Assembly: GCA_001179505.1 (NCBI GenBank)
Contig: CDMY01000461.1
Span: 26,622-69,549 of the forward strand
DNA length: 42,928 nt
DNA from: Vitrella brassicaformis
Taxonomy: Eukaryota > Sar > Vitrellaceae
Reading direction: 5' to 3'
A program made the position numbers and the translations under genes. This document shows, in pieces, positions 20,508 to 32,016 of the stretch (positions within the stretch are counted from its first letter, which is position 1; the number at the start of each line of letters is the position of its first letter). The notes below the pieces were generated by a model. That model worked only from the letters and a program-made list of their open reading frames with translations, ran no database searches and was not told the origin of the DNA.

Positions 20508-21341
20508 CCTCTCGCACTGCCTATGGAGTGGGGGCGAGGGAGCTGGTGGTGGTGGTCAAGGTGGTGGTGGCGGGGAGTGAGGGTGAGGAAGAGGTGGACG
20601 AGAGCGGGCTAAGGGAGCTGCCACTGCGGGCTAAGAGGAGGACGATGAAGGGGATCAGGACCAAGGGTTTGGGTTCGTTTTCCGCACAAATGTCGGCCAT
20701 CCACCCCTGCAGCCGGGATGCGCTGACATGGGCAGGTCGCACGGTCTTCCTGATGGCGTTGGGGAATGGCAGGCCTTGATAGGGGAAGAGGAAGAAGAAC
20801 AATGGCTTTCCTCCAATGGGAAAAAAAGAGAAAACATGCGTCTCCATTTTTTCTCTTTGCCGTCTCGATTCTCGCCAGTACCGATTCTCGCCCAAAGAGT
20901 GACGCCGTTGTCGGAATCGTGTGCCACCAGCCAGCCGACCACATGGTAAGACGAAAACAAAACAAGATCACGCCGCCACAATGTCATTCCGCCATGCCTT
21001 CAACGCAATGGATGGTGAGGACCGTCAGATGGAGGAAGGAAAGGATCTTTGTGCCTTTCAAATGCATGTCGACAGGCGGACGTCTACACGCACAGACGGA
21101 TGGGGAGACACTCGGGAGGGAGGGATGGGTGATGGGATGCTTACCTGCGACAACGCGTCACATATATGATTCAATCGAGCTGTATGCCGTGCACACATGC
21201 AGCCCCACACACACGTCACGCTGTCTGAACAGTGTGCACCCATCTATGGTGCGGACATACATACAGCCAAGACGAAAAACCACACCGATGAACAAGCGAA
21301 CCAACCGACAGACAGCGCACACGCAGAGAAGTCAGAGTGTG
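20508..21341. other. Intergenic region between two minus-strand genes
   Basis: About 830 bp with no supportable gene. It must contain the promoter of the UBA gene and the terminator of the zinc-finger gene. A minus frame near 20520-20895 contains a hydrophobic stretch (VLIPFIVLLLAR) but has no splice or domain support. GGT-rich repeats lie at 20538-20578. Confidence 0.45.
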
Positions 21342-22375
21342 CTATGCATGGGCTTCGATCTCCTGCTTCCTTGCCTTCCGCCTCTCCTTCTTGCGCTGAA
21401 ACTTGGCCTTGAGGGCCTCGATCTTCGACTCGGACAGCTGCTTCCCCTTCGGCCGCTTCTTTGCACGACGCCTGCATCCAACACGCACATACACACACAC
21501 AGATGCATCCTTTGCGCCGCTCGATGTTTCCACACGCACGCACGCACCTTTTCGATTTGTCAGAGGCTTCGGTTGTTCCCTCTTGAGTGGCATTCTCCAC
21601 AGTGCTGTTGCGAGCCCTCTTCTTGCCGCCCTTGTGTGTGGGGCCCTCATCATCGCCGTCAGCTTGGGGCTGCTCGTCGGTCTCGGTCTCGCCCCGCTTT
21701 CTCTTCTGCCTCCTGGTCTCCCTGTCGGTGGCCTCTTGTGCGATGCGCCTCTTGGTCTCCTCCATGGCACTGACGCGCTTCTGGTGAAACTGCACCAACA
21801 CACCCACACCAGACACACAGATACCGGGACGATATGTGGGCCTGTAGGTGTGTGCATGGACGTCGTATGCATTCATACAGGGCTGGCTGGCCGGCTGGGT
21901 GACCGACCTTTGATTCGATGTGTCGCTCGAGGTCGATGTCGTTGAGCAGCACCTTCTCGGGACACAGCTTGCAGTAGAACTTGCCGCGGAAGTCCCGATC
22001 CATCTCATCATCGGCATCCTCATCCTCGCCCTCCTCACCCTCACCATCGTCTTCGTCTGCACCTGCATCATCCGGCTGTTGAGGCGGCGTCACTCGCCTG
22101 TCCCTTCCTTTGACGGCAGCCTCCCGATCTGAAAGCACAAAGGAAGGCCACCATTTCCTCGCCCTCTTCTGTGTCTGTGGGCTCCTTTCACCTTCACGTA
22201 GCGTCCCATCGTCGCCCTCATCCTCTGCCTCAGCCTCTTCCTCTTCCTCGTCGCCCAAATGCTCTCTATCGTCATCTGAATCGTCTTCCGACTCATCGCC
22301 CTCGTCCGGCTCCTCGTCACTGTCATCTGGATCAGGGTTGGACGCGTCCAGGAAGGCCAGGGCACGCTTGAACAT
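21342..22375 (-). CDS. Acidic/basic nuclear protein with a U1/matrin-like C2H2 zinc finger, 4 exons
   Basis: The 258-residue product starts MFKRALAFLDASNPD and continues with long Asp/Glu/Ser runs. A zinc finger follows: FYCKLCPEKVLLNDIDLERH plus IESKFHQKRV, giving C-x2-C-x13-H-x5-H with the last His across an exon junction. That spacing is typical of U1/matrin-type fingers, which bind RNA. A Lys/Arg-rich tail (RRAKKRPKGKQL, KAKFQRKKERRKARKQEIE) suggests nuclear or nucleolar location and perhaps ribosome biogenesis, which is inference. Exons: 22375-22192, 22128-21908, 21789-21548 and 21471-21342, all in phase. An upstream in-frame GTG at 22381 is not needed. The gene is head to head with the cytochrome b5 gene, 115 bp away. 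Confidence 0.82.
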
Positions 22376-22490
22376 CGGCACGGTCGATGAAGGATGGAAC
22401 GGATCTGGCTGATCTTGATGGAAAACTGATGATCGAATAGTCTACAAACGCCTTCTGTCCTCTCACACTCACTCGCAGCGATGGGGCAAA
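22376..22490. promoter_or_regulatory. Short bidirectional promoter region
   Basis: 115 bp separate the start codons of the zinc-finger gene (minus) and the cytochrome b5-domain gene (plus). No TATA box is apparent; CTCACACTCACTCGCAG precedes the plus-strand start. Confidence 0.45.
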
Positions 22491-23732
22491 ATGAGATCTG
22501 CACAGCTCGCAGCTAAGCTCGCAGGTGAGGTCAGCAACTTTTTCAGTTGCCTCGGCCACAAACAAGTGATTATAGAGGTGCAGGCTTCGAGAATGAACGC
22601 CTTGTTCAGTCGGCTGAGTCTTCGTGATGACGGCGGCGAGGTGAGGATTTCGTCCCAATCGGGGCAGTCGGCCTCGTTCAAATGGAGCCCAGGGGCCTCC
22701 TACGCCGACTTCCAGAAGGAGTTCACCGAGGCCTGCTGCGAACTCTTCGGCACCAAAGACAGGGAGGCATTCAGCATCCAGGTCAGCCATCAAGACACGT
22801 AGACTGTGAGCAGACATGCCATGGGATGCGTTGTGTGGTTCAGGCCGGTGCTGACAACCCGACTCTTGTTGCCCTGAGGGACGTCTTCAAGGGCAAAGTG
22901 ACGGCCGTCACACTCGTGGTAAGACATCACAACCGGGGAGGGCATGGCCATCCCATCACGTGCTGCTTGTTCTCTGTCTTGTGTTGATTCGTCAGCCGTC
23001 GGGCGGGAAGCTGGAAGACGCGACGGCTGCCACCCGCCCCACCTCTGCACCCTCCCTTGCACCCGCCCCACCTCTGCCACCTCTCCACCCGGACAAGCCA
23101 TCCGGCCTACTCGCCGCCCCACCAGGTGCGATGAAGGCAGGCAGATTAAACATCGGCTGGCTGATGTTTGGTGCCGTTTTTGTGTGCAGGACCAGGTCGG
23201 ATCAAGGGTCAGTCGGGTGCCAATGCGGCGGGGGGGAGCCAGATCAAGTTCATTCAGCTGATGAACGCCAACAAGAACCCCAATCCCAGTGTGGACAAGA
23301 GCAAGCTGACCAAGGAGGAGGTCGCCAAACACAAAAAGGGCGAGGACGCTTGGACGATTCTCAACGGCAAGGTCTACCACATCTCGCCCTACCTCGACTT
23401 CCATCCTGGAGGTCAGTCCAGTCACCATACACACGCACACACACACCGACATGGGAACCTGGAGATTCATTGGCATGTGTGTGTGTGTGTGTGTGTGTTC
23501 GTGTGGTCTGGTCAGGCCGTGCGATACTGATGTCGGTAGCTGGGAAGGACTGCACAAGTCAGTTCAACAAATACCACCCGTGGGTCAACGCTGATGCGCT
23601 GCTGGGTGAGTGACGTGACCAGCACACCGCACCACACACACAGCCCAGCCTGCCGACTTTGCAGGGAAGCTGTTTCTCGGTCCCGTGAAGAGTTCGCTGC
23701 CAAAGCTGTCAGAGGAGGCAGACGAAGAGTGA
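22491..23732 (+). CDS. Cytochrome b5 heme-binding domain protein, 6 exons
   Basis: The last half of this 291-residue protein is a cytochrome b5 domain. DAWTILNGKVYHISPYLDFH and the HPGG motif give the first heme-ligand histidine, and FNKYHPWVNADALLG the second; KLFLGPV closes the fold. The arrangement resembles the b5 domain of Ncb5or-type proteins, but no flavin or NADH reductase domain follows, so it probably delivers electrons to a separate partner. The N-terminal 100 residues (QVIIEVQASRMNALFSRL, FKWSPGASYADFQKEFTEAC) resemble a small ubiquitin- or PB1-like domain, which is uncertain. A Pro-rich linker separates the halves. Exons: 22491-22781, 22844-22918, 22996-23125, 23190-23411, 23516-23605 and 23665-23732. 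Confidence 0.88.
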
Positions 23733-24236
23733 TGATGATGATGTTGATGTCGGGCTGTGTATGTTTGTTGTGTGGCTGCATGTTGTTGCTGCATGGCAGG
23801 GGGTCCATCCAACCAAGTTGGCTGTGTGTGTAGAGCCGCATTTATTGCTCATGCGGCGAGGGCCTTTTCTGTGTCGATATGTGAGTCTCTCTCTCTCTCT
23901 CTCTCTCTCTCGGCTCTCTCTGACGTGACCACTGTAGCGATACACATACGTTTGTGTGAGCGGAGTGAAGCTCTCTGGCCAGGTGCATGATTGTACAGAC
24001 ATTGTCTGGGCGTAGTTGCTGCTTGCGGCATTTTTTCAGTTTCTTTTGCTCTCTTGACCTTTTGAGATGCCAAGTGAAAGGTCTGCACACATAATCCTGC
24101 CACTCTGCCAATTGAAAATAGGGTTTGGCGAGCTTTAACAGCCTCAAAGGTGTTTGAAGGCCGAAGGCGCGTGAGTTGTGTGAGGAGCACCTGCAGGGTG
24201 GCTTGTGACGTGTGGATCTGTGATCTGTGTGTGGTG
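23733..24236. other. Intergenic region
   Basis: The 504-bp gap between two plus-strand genes holds ATG/GTT-rich 3' sequence and a (TC)n run at 23885-23911. There is no coding sequence of note. Confidence 0.5.
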
Positions 24237-27200
24237 ATGGTGTCTGAGACGGAGTTAGCGGCCGTGCGGTCGGCAATGCTCACCGTCCGCGTGCCCAATG
24301 CAAGCGACAAGGTCTTCAAAACCGAATGCCTCTTCAGGTCGGTGGCACGGCACCGACACACTGACTGACCGAAGAGGGAGGGAGAGATCTCTCACGCAAC
24401 ACACAGATCTACAAGTGTGTCGTGCTGTCTGTCTGCCTGCCTGTGTGGGTGTGGGTGTGGATGTGTTCAGTTTCGACACCGTCGAGTCGCCCGACGGCCT
24501 GTACATCAACATGAGGACGTTCGAGTGCTTCGGCAGGGACTTCGTGCAGCTGGACAGCGAACGCACCGGCAACAAGCTCTACTACCACATCAAAGACGTC
24601 AAGATCCCCAAGCCGCAAACCGAGGACACCGAGACCGGAGAGGCCAAGAAGGAGCCCACCAAGCTGGCGATTGGCGTCGAGGGCGGGTAAGTGCCATGGG
24701 CATCGTGGTGGACGGTGGGGACAGACAGAACAGACGAGGGTGGGAGGGAGCTGGTTGCGGTGATGATCTCTATTCCAAGAGGTTGCTACTGAAGTGGCCG
24801 TGTTGATACCTACACTGAACAATCCGAATCTGAGCAACCGATACAGTCAGTCAGTCAGTCAGTCAGACAGGCGAGAAGAGTTTTGTGGGCGTCAGCGTCG
24901 TGTGATGACACGCGATTTTACCCACGCTTTTGATGCTTCCGAAGCGTCAAGGGCACGTGATACAGACAAACCGCTACCCTAGCCAAGCTGACCACTGCTG
25001 ACGCCCACACATACACACATACACACACACACACACAGAGACAGAGAGAGAGAGAGAGAGAGCGAGAGAGAGTGCACAGTACACAGATGGCGCACGGATG
25101 GCTGCGTGTGGCTCTCTCTGTATGTGTGTGTCGTGTCAGATTCATGGGGGGCGAGGCAGCGTTCGAGACAATATCGAGCACGTCGGTGGTGGTGCTGCCT
25201 GAGGGGTATGAGATCCCTCTCCCCTGCCAAGAGCTGCCCGAGATCGTCATCCAGGTACACACACACACACACGGAAAGACGAAGAATGAATGCATGTGTG
25301 TGTGTCTGTGTGTCTGTGTATGTACTGTTCAGTGCATCACTGGGATCACGGCTCACTCTGGCGGTGCGATTGAGGACCATCTCGCTGCATATGAGGAGGA
25401 ACCGCCGAAGGTACCACAACACAACACAACACATTACACGCACAGTAGACGGACAGACAGACAGAACAGAATGGCCATCCCTCTCTGGTGTGCATGGTGG
25501 CGGTGTCTTGTGTTTGCTGTTTGCTGTCCTGTGGTGCAGCCGAGCAAGTACGCCGAGAATCTTATCCAGGTGGCCAACCCGCCTCAGATCCCTCCGGGGA
25601 ACTGGAGGTGCGCCGAATGCGGCACCGGACAGAACCTCTGGCTCAACCTGTCCGACGGGTGAGAGGCGACGGGAGCACCATCCCTGTATGTGTGCTGTGT
25701 GACAAATGGACGTCTGTGTGTCTTTGCTGCCTGTCGTGTGTAGGTTCATCGGGTGTGGTCGGAAGCTGTATTCGGTGTGGGATGGCTGTGTCGGCGGGCA
25801 GGAGGGCGCGGCCATCAGGCACTACCAGGTCGGTGGGCGAGTTAATTGTTCGTCCCGGCCACACACATGATTGTGCGAGTCTTTGGGCCATATTAGGACA
25901 CTGGTTGCCAGTACCCCCTGGCTGTGAAGCTGGGCACCATCACCGCCCACACGGCAGACGTATACAGCTACGCCGCGGTGAGTTCTAACCTCGAGGACCC
26001 ACACACACGACACTGACCGACTGACTGGCGACACTCGGAGCGATCGACGTCCGCACTGGGGCTTATGTGGGTGTGTCCATGTGCGTGTGATTTAGGATGA
26101 GGACACCTCTGTGGAGGACCCGTACATAGCCAAACACCTCGCACACTTCGGCATCAACATTCAAAGCGTAACTGTGCCACATAGGATACGCGACATGGCG
26201 GCATGCGTCGCGTGTGCACATGGATGTGTGTGTGTGTGTGTTTAGCTTGAGAAGACTGAGAAGACGATGACGGAGATGTCGATTGAGCACAACATCAAGT
26301 ACCAGTGGGACCGCATCACCGAGGCCAACAAGAAACTCATCCGCATGGACGGACCAGGGTCAGTGAGGGAGACCACACACACAACACACACATGTCACCA
26401 GTCGTTCGTGTGTGTACCGACCGGTGCCATTCTTGTGTGTGTTTGTGTCAGCTACATCGGTCTGAAGAACCTCGGCAATAGCTGCTACATGAACTCTATC
26501 GTGCAGGTCACCCAAACCAGCCAATGCTCTTGACATCTCCCACTCTCCATGGGTGTGTGTCTCGGTGCAGGTGCTGTGCAGCCTCCCCGAGGCTCAGAAG
26601 AAGTTCTTCCAACACGCCGACGAGATCTTCAAGACGCTCCCACGGGTACGCGCGCATCCACATGACACCAAGATCAGATCACCCCCCCACACCCACACCG
26701 ACACCGACTTGTCTCTCTCTGGCCACACACATGAATCAATAATCAGGACACGAGCGCATCCTCCGACTTCCTGACGCAGCTGTGCAAGCTGTGTGTGGGG
26801 CTGCTGAGCGACCGCTACCCCCAGCAGCACCAGGCCGTCATGGCCAAGCGCAAGGAGCTGGCTGCCGAGGGGGTCGATAACGCTTCGCTGTCGGAGGAGG
26901 GCACGTCGGTGTCGCCTGGCATGTTCAAGAGCGTCGTGGGCAAGGGGCATTACGAGTTCTCCTCCGGACGGTGAGCGCGAGTGAGAGAGAGAGAGAGAGA
27001 GACAGAGGGAGGGGCGGCCTCTATGTGTGTCTGTGTGGTGCATGTGTGGATGCAGTCAGCAGGATGCGTGTGAGTACTACCAGCACCTGATCAACTCGAT
27101 GATGGCCGTGGCCGAGCGGCTGCTGCCCTCACGATCGCCCGGCGCCGCTGCAGCTGCCGGCATCGACTTCACGCGGCTCTTCAAGTACTATGTAGGTAAT

Positions 27201-29239
27201 GCGATTCGGTAGAGACAGGAGAAGACAGGAATGCCTGTGTGTGGTGCGTGGGCAGGAGGAACATCGCTACGAGTGCCCCCAGACCAATCGCGTAAGCAGC
27301 GCTATGTGGAAGGATGGATGGCCTGATGTATGTGTGTTGTGTATGTGCCCCCCACCAGGTCAAGTACAAGTTCAACGAGGAGGCCTTCCTGCTGCTGCCC
27401 GTCCCGGTCGAGTGCGCAACCAACAAGGAACAGGTACACACACGCGCACACAGACAGACAGACCGATACACACGCACACACACGGAGAGAGAGAGAGAGA
27501 GAGAGAGACTAGGCAGCCACACACAACACAACACCTGTTTCATCCGTGTGTCTTGTGTGTTTTTGCCTGCCTGGTCAGGTGCAGGAGTACGAGGAGCGCA
27601 AGGCCAAGCGACAAAAGACCGACGAGAAGGCCAAAGAGGTCTGCCAGCCACCACCCACACAGCCCGGGACAACCAACACACACACACCATGGGCACGTGT
27701 GTGTCCTGCGTGTCTGTGTGTATGTGTATGTGTGTGTTAGAAGGAGGAGGAGCCCATCCAGCCTCGTGTGCCCTTCAAGGCGTGCATCGACCAGTACTGC
27801 GGCCTGGGGGAGGTCGAGCTCAGATCGGAGGGACGAAATATCATCTGCCACTCACGAGTGAGTCGAACAATGGGATGAGAGAAGTGCACCCCTGTCTGTG
27901 TTGTCTGTGTATGCCACACAGGCGCGCCCCATGACGTTCCCGCCCTACCTGTGGGTGGTGCTGAAGCGCTTCTACCAAAAGCCTGACTGGACCACCGCCA
28001 AACTGGAGGCACTCGTGGAGGTCGGTAACTAACAGGCCCACACGCACTCAACAAACCGATACACACCCGACCTCTCTTCTCTTTTCTGTCCATCAGATGC
28101 CGTCTGAGATCGACCTGGAGATGTTGCGCGGCAAGGGGCCGCAGCCCGACGAGACGGAGCTGCCGTCTGAGCCTGATGCGGCCACGGCTGGTGCTGGGGG
28201 TGGTGCTGCCCCCGCTGCTGCTGCTGATGCGGCTCCTGATGAGATGGTGGTGGCGCAGCTGATGTCCATGGGCTACTCGAAAAACGCCGCTAAGTGAGAG
28301 GAAGAGACTCCTCGCCCTCTCAACTCTCTGCTTGTGTAATATGATGTCCATGTCTGTCCATGTCTGTCCATGTCAGGCGTGCCTCTCTGGCTGCCCCCAA
28401 CGCCACAGCGGACGCGGCTCTCGAGTGGCTGTTCGGCCACATGGACGACCCCGACCTCAACGACCCTCCCGTCACCCCACAGCCAGCAGCCGCCGGCGGC
28501 GGTGGTGGTGGTGGTGGTGCCGCCCAGCTGGACGACGAGAAGGTGGCGAACCTCATGAGCATGGGGTTCGAGAAAGACCAGGCCGAGTGCGCACTCCTCA
28601 AGACCAACATGGGTGAGCTGGCAGACATGGGAGGACAAGACACCTTGGTGCATATGTGTCTGTGTGTGGTTGTGTTGGTGCAGATGTGGAGCGTGCGGTC
28701 GACTGGCTGTTCTCCCACACGGACACCTTGGCTGCTGAGGTGGCGGCCATGAAGGCCGAGAGGGAGGGCGGCGGCAACGAGGCATCCAACGGTGGCGGTG
28801 ATGTACAGATGGGGGGCGTCAGCAAGAAAGACCAATACCTCGATGGCGACGGTCAGCAAATCATCGGCCGTAGCGTAAATGCCCTGTGTGTGTATTATGG
28901 TGGTGTGTGTGTGTAAGTCAGGCAAGTATTCGCTGGTGGGGTTTGTGACTCAGATGGGCAGCAACCTCGCCTGTGGCCACTATGTGGCACACATCAACAA
29001 GGACGGCAAGTAAGGACCACTGACAAGAGAAGAGAAACACACTCTGCTCTCTCCCACTCTGAGTGAGTGGCGCCTCTCCTCCATCTCTATGTGTGTGTGG
29101 TGTTTCCTTTTCGTGTTCGTGTGTGTGACTGAACAGGTGGGTTGTGTATAACGATCGCAAGGTGGCCATCTCCGAGGAGCCGCCCTTCGAGTACGGTTAC
29201 ATGTACCTCTACAGGAGGAAGGACTACACGCCCAACTAG
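24237..29239 (+). CDS. USP5: Ubiquitin carboxyl-terminal hydrolase, isopeptidase T (USP5/USP13) type, 23 exons
   Basis: This 882-residue protein has the full isopeptidase T layout at near the usual length (about 860). An N-terminal UBP-like part ([20 protein letters not shown]) leads to a ZnF-UBP domain ([19 protein letters not shown], then GFIGCGRK and [18 protein letters not shown]) that recognises the free C-terminal Gly-Gly of ubiquitin. The catalytic Cys box is [16 protein letters not shown], with [12 protein letters not shown] after it. Two UBA domains lie inside the catalytic domain ([17 protein letters not shown] and [20 protein letters not shown]). The His box is ACGHYVAHI, ending WVVYNDRKV and YGYMYLYRR. 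The family disassembles unanchored polyubiquitin chains. Exons begin at 24237, 24471, 25140, 25333, 25540, 25744, 25897, 26096, 26246, 26452, 26571, 26747, 27056, 27256, 27359, 27579, 27741, 27922, 28097, 28377, 28684, 28922 and 29137; all phases agree. Catalytic residues look intact. Confidence 0.96.
28345..28374 (+). repeat. Short tandem repeat inside a UBA intron
   Basis: The ten-base unit TGTCCATGTC is repeated three times immediately before the acceptor of the intron that splits UBA1 (28294-28376). Confidence 0.85.
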
Positions 29240-29795
29240 CTCACTCACTGACCGCCACTCGCCACTCCCTCACTCCCTCTCTCTCTCTCTCCCTCTCTCG
29301 AGGCTGTTGGTGTGTGAGTGTGACGCATTCCATTGCACTGCATGAGATGGGGCATACAGACGGGACTCTGCGATTTAAGAAATCCTCCTTTCTCCAGGGT
29401 TGGTTGGTTGGTTATTGTGTTTAACGAGACTCGTGTCTGTAACCCCGAGGGGATCCTGTCCAGGTCACGCACTAAACTAGCAGCATGCACATGCACAGAA
29501 GCATGCACACGGCCTGTCTCCCCATCCCACCCACCCACCCACCCACTCGACACGCACGTGCCACCCTATGATGGCCAGAAGAATCGCTGTCGACACCGGT
29601 TGCAGATATACGAGAATGACAGCCAGAGATAGGCACGACACCCAGAGGCTAGTCAGAGAGCTCGACGTCGAGCGCCCACTGGTGTGAATTGCACTCGCCA
29701 AGCTGTTAGGGCTTCTCGTGAAACTCCTCCTCGCCACTTTGCCGGATCTACCGGATCACCCCCAGATCTGCCCACATCTCTCACTCCCGTCGACA
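29240..29795. other. Intergenic region
   Basis: About 555 bp between two plus-strand genes, with (TC)n at 29275-29300, GGTT repeats near 29399-29414 and CCCA repeats near 29528-29545. No gene was seen. Confidence 0.5.
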
Positions 29796-30486
29796 ATGCT
29801 GTTCAAGACCCTTGCCCTCGCCCTCCTCGCTGTCGGCCTGGTCCAGGGGGAGACCATCTACGATCATGTCGAAGAGCACGCGGACGAAGACCTAGCGACT
29901 CTCCTCGCAGCCCTCGAGGCCACCAAGGGAATCCCCAACACCGACGAGAGCCTCCAAGCAATTCTTGATAATCCAGACGCGGGCAAATACACCCTCTTTG
30001 CGCCTATTGACACTGTGAGACATGAAGCAGAAAGCCGCGTGGAATGTGTACGTGCCGTGATGTCTGGTCTGGGTGTCCTTGGTGCCTGCAGGCCTTTGCT
30101 GATGTGCCAGTTGACGATCTGCTGTGTAATGACGCAAACAAGGCTATCCTCGCGGACATCCTCAATTACCACGTCGTGCCGCCCTTGGACGGGGATCTGC
30201 ACCCCCTGACCAATCCTGTCCCCACTGAACTGGCAGGCGAGACTCTTGAGGTGGTGAAGGGCGCCGATGGAGTGCCGATGACGGTGAACGGGGCTGACGT
30301 GGACCCAGACCCGGAGCACAGCCCTCAGGACCTCGAAAACGGCGCCATCTGGGTATGCAGACTGAGATGCACATACGATGGATACATGAGATGTTAGGTG
30401 GCTGTGTCGTGTCTGGTATGCAGGAAATCAACAAGGTGCTGCTCCCGCCGACGTTCAGCCTGGACGCCCTCACGGCCTGCGGCTGA
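29796..30486 (+). CDS. Small secreted fasciclin (FAS1) domain protein, 3 exons
   Basis: The 180-residue product begins with a clear signal peptide (MLFKTLALALLAVGLVQG, probable cleavage before ETIYDH). A single FAS1 domain follows. The H1 motif is KYTLFAPIDTAFADVP, split by the first intron, and the H2-like motif is ADILNYHVVP; LENGAIWEINKVLLPP closes the domain, where other family members read I.VID.VL.P. FAS1 domains mediate adhesion in extracellular matrix proteins and act as stand-alone secreted proteins in algae and bacteria. Exons are 29796-30014, 30092-30352 and 30424-30486. The protein ends right after the domain (LTACG) with no anchor or second repeat, so it is probably soluble or bound through partners. 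Confidence 0.92.
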
Positions 30487-32016
30487 CTGCGGGCCAGAGC
30501 GGCTGCCCTGCTTTTTGTTGCTTGGGTCTGTTCTGGGTGTGTGGCGTGCCGTTCGTCTGGTCGTCTTCATCAGTGTGTCCTTTTGGTTGCGGGGTCTGTG
30601 TACACGCACTCGGGCATGAGTGGGGAGAGTTTCGTTGACGTGCATGTTCACATCACAGCCGGTATGTCGGGCTCAGGGAGATGAGAGGTGACGTTCATTT
30701 CACGTTGTATCTTTTTATCCGCGTCACGAAGGGGACCGTGTGTGGGGTGGGGTCCGCATGGGTCCTTCTCGCCGATGTTGGTTTACGCGTGCGTGGTGAG
30801 TGATGGCGTTCGTTGTCGCTTTTTTCATCCCGTGTAGGGCAGACATGCCCGCCCTTTCTTCCGCTGCTGTTTTTGAGCCGCTGCCTCACACACGCACACA
30901 CGCACACACGCACACACGCACACACACACACAGAGCACAGAGGCAGGTCGGCTTTGCTGCGGTGACACACGCATGCTGGATCCACCTGTATCAAGTATCT
31001 GTGTGATCGATCGGAAAGGGAACGGCACGGCACTCCACGATATCGCGTGACTGCTCTTTCCTTCCCACTCACACACCCAAGATCTTCACGCTGGCTGGGT
31101 TCGTGATGCATCCCGTTTCTGTGCACCCGAAGCCTTGTGACGCACCAGTTTTCGCCAGCCGCCAACGGCTGCCTCAGTCAGGTGACATGTGGGATTCTGT
31201 GAGGCGTCTTTCTTTTCGCTGACTGCCATGGGGACGACGAGGGCGAAGGTACGTTGTTCATGCCTTCACAGGCGGCCCTGATGGACGTGAGAGTGTCGCG
31301 TGTGTGTGTGTGGGTCGTCCGCACTTTTGTAGTGCTGTTTCGTTTCGTGCTTATGAGCTGCGAGGGGGCGATCGCACTTCGTTCGTGCTGCATGCCAGTG
31401 AGCTGCGAGGGGGCGCTCGCACATCGAGTCACTGACGTGTGCGCGTGTGTGAGGGGGCGCTCACACATCAACTCTGACGTGTGGCTGTGTCTGTGTCTGT
31501 GTCTGGAGTGTTGGGGTGTTGGCCGCGACGCCGCTGCACCCCAACGCTCGGGAGTGGAGGGGTGTCGGCGACGGCTTTCCGCAACATAAAAAGCGAGACA
31601 CAGATACATTCATACTGCGTGTTAGTGGCGGGGCAGGGAGGCAGCACAGGGTGGGTACGTACACGTTGCGTTTTAATTCGCTTTCTTTGCAATCGGACCT
31701 TTTCATCGTGAGACGGAGGCATGACGATGAATGAGATAAGACACAGCGATACACCTGGCAGAACTTTGACGCACAAATCCACACCCCACACCAACACAGT
31801 GGCACGGACATGAGCACGACAAATCGACAGCCAGTCAGTCTCCCATACTCACAGTGTGTGTACTAGACACAAAAGCAAAACTGTGTCACGAGGGTCTCTA
31901 CATTCGGTATTCTACACGGCAAATCAACAACACCCACCATCGGGCGTGGGTGTCGCGTCGTCTACGCGAATTCACTCATTCGTTGTCACATCTGCACTTC
32001 AGCCACTGACTGCATC
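30487..32016. other. 1.5-kb intergenic region between convergent genes
   Basis: This stretch holds 3' flanks of the fasciclin gene (plus) and the nucleotidase gene (minus). I found no exon set with domain support. It contains a CACACG/CA tract at 30886-30932 and three tandem stem-loops at 31359-31467, listed separately. Open frames here are short, Cys- or Ser-rich, and lack splice partners. Confidence 0.5.
31359..31467 (+). repeat. Three tandem stem-loop repeats with a shared G-rich loop
   Basis: Three units about 45 nt apart each form an inverted repeat around GGGGCG. Unit 1 is TGCGA/TCGCA (31359-31363 and 31372-31376). Unit 2 is TGCGAG/CTCGCA (31404-31409 and 31416-31421). Unit 3 is TGTGTGAG/CTCACACA (31446-31453 and 31460-31467). 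The units also share flanking sequence such as CACATC and CTGACGTGTG. They are tandem repeats and may be a structured RNA or a regulatory array. Confidence 0.7.

Noticed and set aside
20521-20987. Minus frames with a hydrophobic stretch upstream of the UBA gene
   Set aside because: No domain, no matching splice signals, and the region is better explained as promoter or 5' UTR of the gene starting at 20507.
30886-30932. CRISPR-like regular repeats
   Set aside because: It is a simple CACACG/CA microsatellite without spacers, in a eukaryotic genome.
30800-31800. Several short frames in both directions
   Set aside because: They consist of CA/TG repeat translations or Cys/Ser-rich low-complexity sequence, with no splice partners.
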